Shown one piece after another: positions 59,785 through 64,000 of a DNA stretch of 64,000 bases. Made by a program: the position numbers and the translations under genes. The notes under the pieces are model-generated. The model made no database searches and was not told where the DNA came from. It saw only the letters and a program-made list of their open reading frames with translations. The stretch covers positions 2,159,001 through 2,223,000 of the forward strand of contig JAOTOL010001660.1 in the NCBI GenBank assembly GCA_034440575.1, read 5' to 3'. Position 1 is the first letter of the stretch; each line of letters begins with the position of its first letter. Source of the stretch: Imbricaverruca yamaguchii. Its lineage: Eukaryota; Arthropoda; Thecostraca; Neoverrucidae.

Positions 59785-60210
59785 CAACGGCGGAGTCAGC
59801 GGCAGCGACAACAGCGATGACAACGGCGATTGCGATGGTGATGGCGATGGCGGAAGCGGTGACGGCGGCAGCGACGATGGAGGCGGTGGCAGCGGCGACA
59901 ACGACGGCGTCGGCGGTAGCAGCAGTTCCAACAATGCTGGGAGCCGCCCACCCAGCAACACCAAGATGCATACTTCGGTGTCATATGCACGTGATGTTCG
60001 TGAACGGATATTGAAGCTGCTTAACCCCCATGACATCCGGACCGGTCACCGGTCACCGATCCATGAGCAATATGTTGGTCAATGTCGAGGACGCCTTCCC
60101 GGCAGCCATAGGACGTGGCGTCGTTAATTGCATCAAATTGGGATGCGAAGAACGTTATGTCGGTGAAACGGGCGGACCAAAGGTAGTCGGATGAAACGTG
60201 TTGCAAAGGT

Positions 60211-61558
60211 AAAGTATGGATTAATTAAGTACGGATTATTTGGTTACCGTAGAACACTTCTACCAAAGCAACTGGAACATAATTATACTACAGACCCATG
60301 CGGTACAAGGTACAGACACTAACCAGAAGAAGGGCGTTGTTCGAGAGACAATGGGCAAAAAATTGGCATTGCAAAAATACTTTCTACCATGGTTTTTAAA
60401 ATTCAGTCTTCGCACAATCTGAGAACTACCTTCATGCTATGAATTTACCGACAGAAGCACATGCGAATAATGCGAAAGTTCCATTTTGCACGGTGCTTTC
60501 TCACTTCAGAATTGAGAAAATGGTCGGAGTTTGTTGTACGTACTCCTAGATTAAAGTATGCCAGTTACCAAGCCTCAGCAATACAGGCGAAACATTTCGC
60601 TAGGACTTAGCTTTTTTTTTCTCCTGACATCCGATAAGCTGTTCAGCTCATATCTTAGTCTAATAGTCGGGAAAATGCCTAGACTACCCTTATAAAAACC
60701 ACCGAAAAAGAGTTAAACCCCGGAAACATGATCGCCTATAGAATAGTGTCGGGTAAGTGCGTACATACGAGGGCTGGGAAAATTTCGAATGCAACTCCTA
60801 AAAATGAATTAAAAGGTCTGAGGCTATTCCGTGCTTTAGAACAAGCAGTTGAACAGTTGCAATCTTGTCGAAAGCGAATTGTCGAGGCTGGCCGGGCTAC
60901 CCACGCGTTTTGTTTCGGCATCTGAAGCAGGCTCAAGACGCCTACGCCCAGCCTGTAATTAGGTTAATGCGGCAAACTCCACATTCACTGCAGTGGGTGT
61001 ACGGCCAATAACACGCCAATTGACAAGCTCCGGATCGATACTCTGTGCTATTGCGTGCAAAGAGACCGCTCGAAATGCCCCGAGCGCGGAACTTCTGGAG
61101 ACGTTCCACGAAATAATACAGTTGCGATATGTACGCCTGTCAAACGTAATATGCTCGCCCGTCCACCTTATTCCACTGCTATTCCAACGTACAGTGCAAG
61201 CATAAATGCGCACATCTCACCACGAACCGTTCTCACCAGCACACGTACCATGGGTCTCCACGTACAGCAGAGTGCATCGGACCAATCATACCTGAATGCT
61301 GTCAATCTTTCTCACCATGCAAACAAGCCACTTTGCACGTGCTAGGCTACCCTTGTTGATTCGGCTATAGCAGGGATTACGAGCATGGACTGGTTAAGGA
61401 ATATGCGGATATTCGAATACACCAGGCGCCCACAGAAAGCATTGCCCTACGCTGACAGCGACTTTGTTGTACGAAAGAAGTAGAAACCTGGACGGATACA
61501 ACTACAAATATGTGCATCTACATACACATACATCATCATTCATCCAGATAGATGCACA
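60211..61558. other. Intergenic, nothing recognised
   Basis: No supported gene; short frames only. Confidence 0.4.
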
Positions 61559-62640
<1,082 letters not shown>

Positions 62641-62694
62641 TCGACGCTCGCTCATCGTGTCGTCTCGTGAGCATCCATCTGCCGAGAGACGCCG

Positions 62695-63192
62695 GTCAGC
62701 TGACGATAATCCACGGGCTTCAAGGGACGCGGCCTGACTGACGATCGTCCACAGGCTGACTGGCGATTATCCATGTGGTGACTGCCGATTATTCACGGGC
62801 TAACGATTTTCCACGAGATAGCTGACGATTATTCGCGGGGAAACTGACAATTATTCAGGGGCCAATTGACGATTATTCACGGGCTAAATGACGAGCATTC
62901 ACGGGCTAACTGACTATCCAGGGGCCATCTGAGGATTATCTACGGGCTATATGGCGATTATTCACGGGCTAACTGACGATTATTCACGGGCTAACAGACG
63001 ATAATCCACAGGCTTCAAGAGACGCGGAATAACCGACGATCATCCACGGGCCATCGGACGATTATCCACGTGGTAACTGACGATTATTCGCTGACCGCCG
63101 ATTATCTACAGGTTACATGACGATTAGACACGGGCTAACTGACGAGAATCCATGGGCTAACTGACGATCATGCACAGGCCAACTGGCGATCA
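62695..63192. repeat. Degenerate 20-26 bp tandem repeat (ACTGACGATTATTCACGGGC)n
   Basis: About 20-25 imperfect units. A longer block with ATAATCCACGGGCTTCAAGG at 62,706 recurs at 63,001 (295 bp apart), suggesting an old higher-order duplication. CGATTATTC and GGGCTAACTG are the best conserved words. Confidence 0.75.
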
Positions 63193-64000
63193 CCCACCCA
63201 TAAAATTGTCAACGACCCCTCTCTCCCCTGTACACCTTCACTGTCGCTACTACGCCAATAGCAGCAACAAAGTCGGTAAGCAATTTATCAGTCTGAAGGG
63301 CTCCTACACATCCAATCCATCGTCCACAACTTAATCTTGTCCACGATCCCATCTACGGAAAAATTCAAACAAAGGCAAGTCGAATCAAACGTGATGCTGA
63401 AGTTTCGCTAATGTTGTTCATGTTTGTAAATGAAACACGACTGAACCAGCGCTAAAATGCATATGAATTGCCACAGCGACCTCGGAATTCATTCCCGTGG
63501 CTTCATTCTACTACATGTTACGTCCGAATCTAGAGACCACTCGCTCACTGTCATTGTCGTTCAGAGCTCGTTCTCTCACCCGGGCCCTAATGCTGCTGTC
63601 ATGCCCACTATAGTCGAATACCGTCCACCATGCACACCACAACAGACCGGCATGGTCTACAATGCTCCGTCATCCAGCCTGCTGCTGTCCACTTCCCCTC
63701 GTGGACAGACGTCCACCGATAGTAATACTGAACATCCGAAATGGGCCCGTAGCCATCGACCGCCCGATGCACTAAACGCACATTCCGCCCCGTATCCGAC
63801 CAGCTGTCATGCAAAGCAAGGCAAATCGAATCGGTCGTTTGCCTGAAGCTATGGCTATTACGGGGCCGGGAGACAGAACCATTCCTTACTCTGCTCGGGG
63901 TTCCGCACATTTCTATGGTAATGAGGAAAATAAAGCTTGCGCGCGCTGTCGGAATAGAGCAAGTCGAGACGCTAAGCGAATTTTGCCGCGGGCGCGGTCC
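63193..64000. other. Intergenic, nothing recognised
   Basis: A 129-codon forward frame at 63,457-63,846 has no recognisable domain and runs to the edge region; not called. Confidence 0.35.

Larger units (their letters stand above)
57590..60210 (+). mobile_element. Penelope-like retroelement relic B (RT, Gly-rich linker, endonuclease)
   Basis: In order on the plus strand: RLNVLPKMNKTD (57,795-57,835, equivalent of LPKIHKP); ADIMVSFNAVSL (58,072, the first catalytic Asp region); MGLSLYVVLANAFKEEL (58,290); WGRHVDDTF (58,384-58,410, the RT active-site box, Y to H); RIPFLHAMF; SLKEERELMEEIFRCNEYP (58,635-58,695); a Gly-rich linker; RDVRERILKLLN (59,990); EDAFPAAIGRGVVNCIKLG and CEERYVGETGGPK (60,090-60,180). 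Several frameshifts and stops separate these blocks. The order RT then GIY-YIG identifies a Penelope-like element. Confidence 0.78.

Noticed and set aside
59324..60036. Poly-Pro and His-Arg repeat frames opposite the GGTGGC tract
   Set aside because: They are antisense readings of a microsatellite that in the plus strand belongs to the Penelope-like relic.

Overview
The window is eukaryotic nuclear DNA: split genes with canonical GT-AG introns, tRNA-derived SINEs, LINE and Penelope-like relics, and many micro- and minisatellites. The best-supported gene, a complete Na+/K+-ATPase alpha subunit, predicts 1041 residues. That is the length I recall for the fly protein, and it shares the arthropod-type N terminus and a duplicated exon for the M6-M7 loop. 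I infer an arthropod, probably a crustacean; the species cannot be read from the sequence. Exons are strongly G/C-ending at third positions, while most non-coding DNA is AT-richer and repeat-filled.

Layout. 1-568: 3' end of a METTL26-like (UPF0585) gene, plus strand. 569-23,350: about 23 kb without a convincing gene. It holds a SINE pair, tandem arrays at 2.76-3.03, 3.27-5.14, 6.72-7.06, 7.38-7.74, 16.38-16.92 and 21.34-21.98 kb, a decayed LINE ORF1 (17.4-18.5 kb) and a GC-rich minus-strand stretch (19.0-20.0 kb) that may be an unidentified coding exon. 23,366-47,064: the Na+/K+-ATPase alpha gene, with promoter elements, sixteen coding positions and one of them present twice (42,544-42,638 and 43,828-43,922) as apparent mutually exclusive exons. 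All junction phases agree and the spliced CDS is 3126 nt. 47,065-55,890: 3' UTR, a three-hairpin tRNA-like element, a direct-repeat pair about 2.3 kb apart, and GC-rich islands, one with three perfect CRE palindromes. 55,890-60,210: two Penelope-like retroelement relics head to head. In each, the stretch between reverse transcriptase and GIY-YIG endonuclease carries an expanded Gly- or Gly/Ser-coding repeat. 60,210-64,000: a long (AT)n tract and a degenerate 22-bp tandem repeat.

The ATPase gene is the functional centre. Its catalytic residues (TGES, PEGL, DKTGT, KGAPER, TGDGVND), cation-site carboxylates, the beta-subunit contact SYGQ and the C-terminal ETYY are intact. Several introns carry minisatellites that run up to, or close to, splice acceptors. 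The one upstream of the duplicated exon pair repeats a branch-point-like motif about fifty times.
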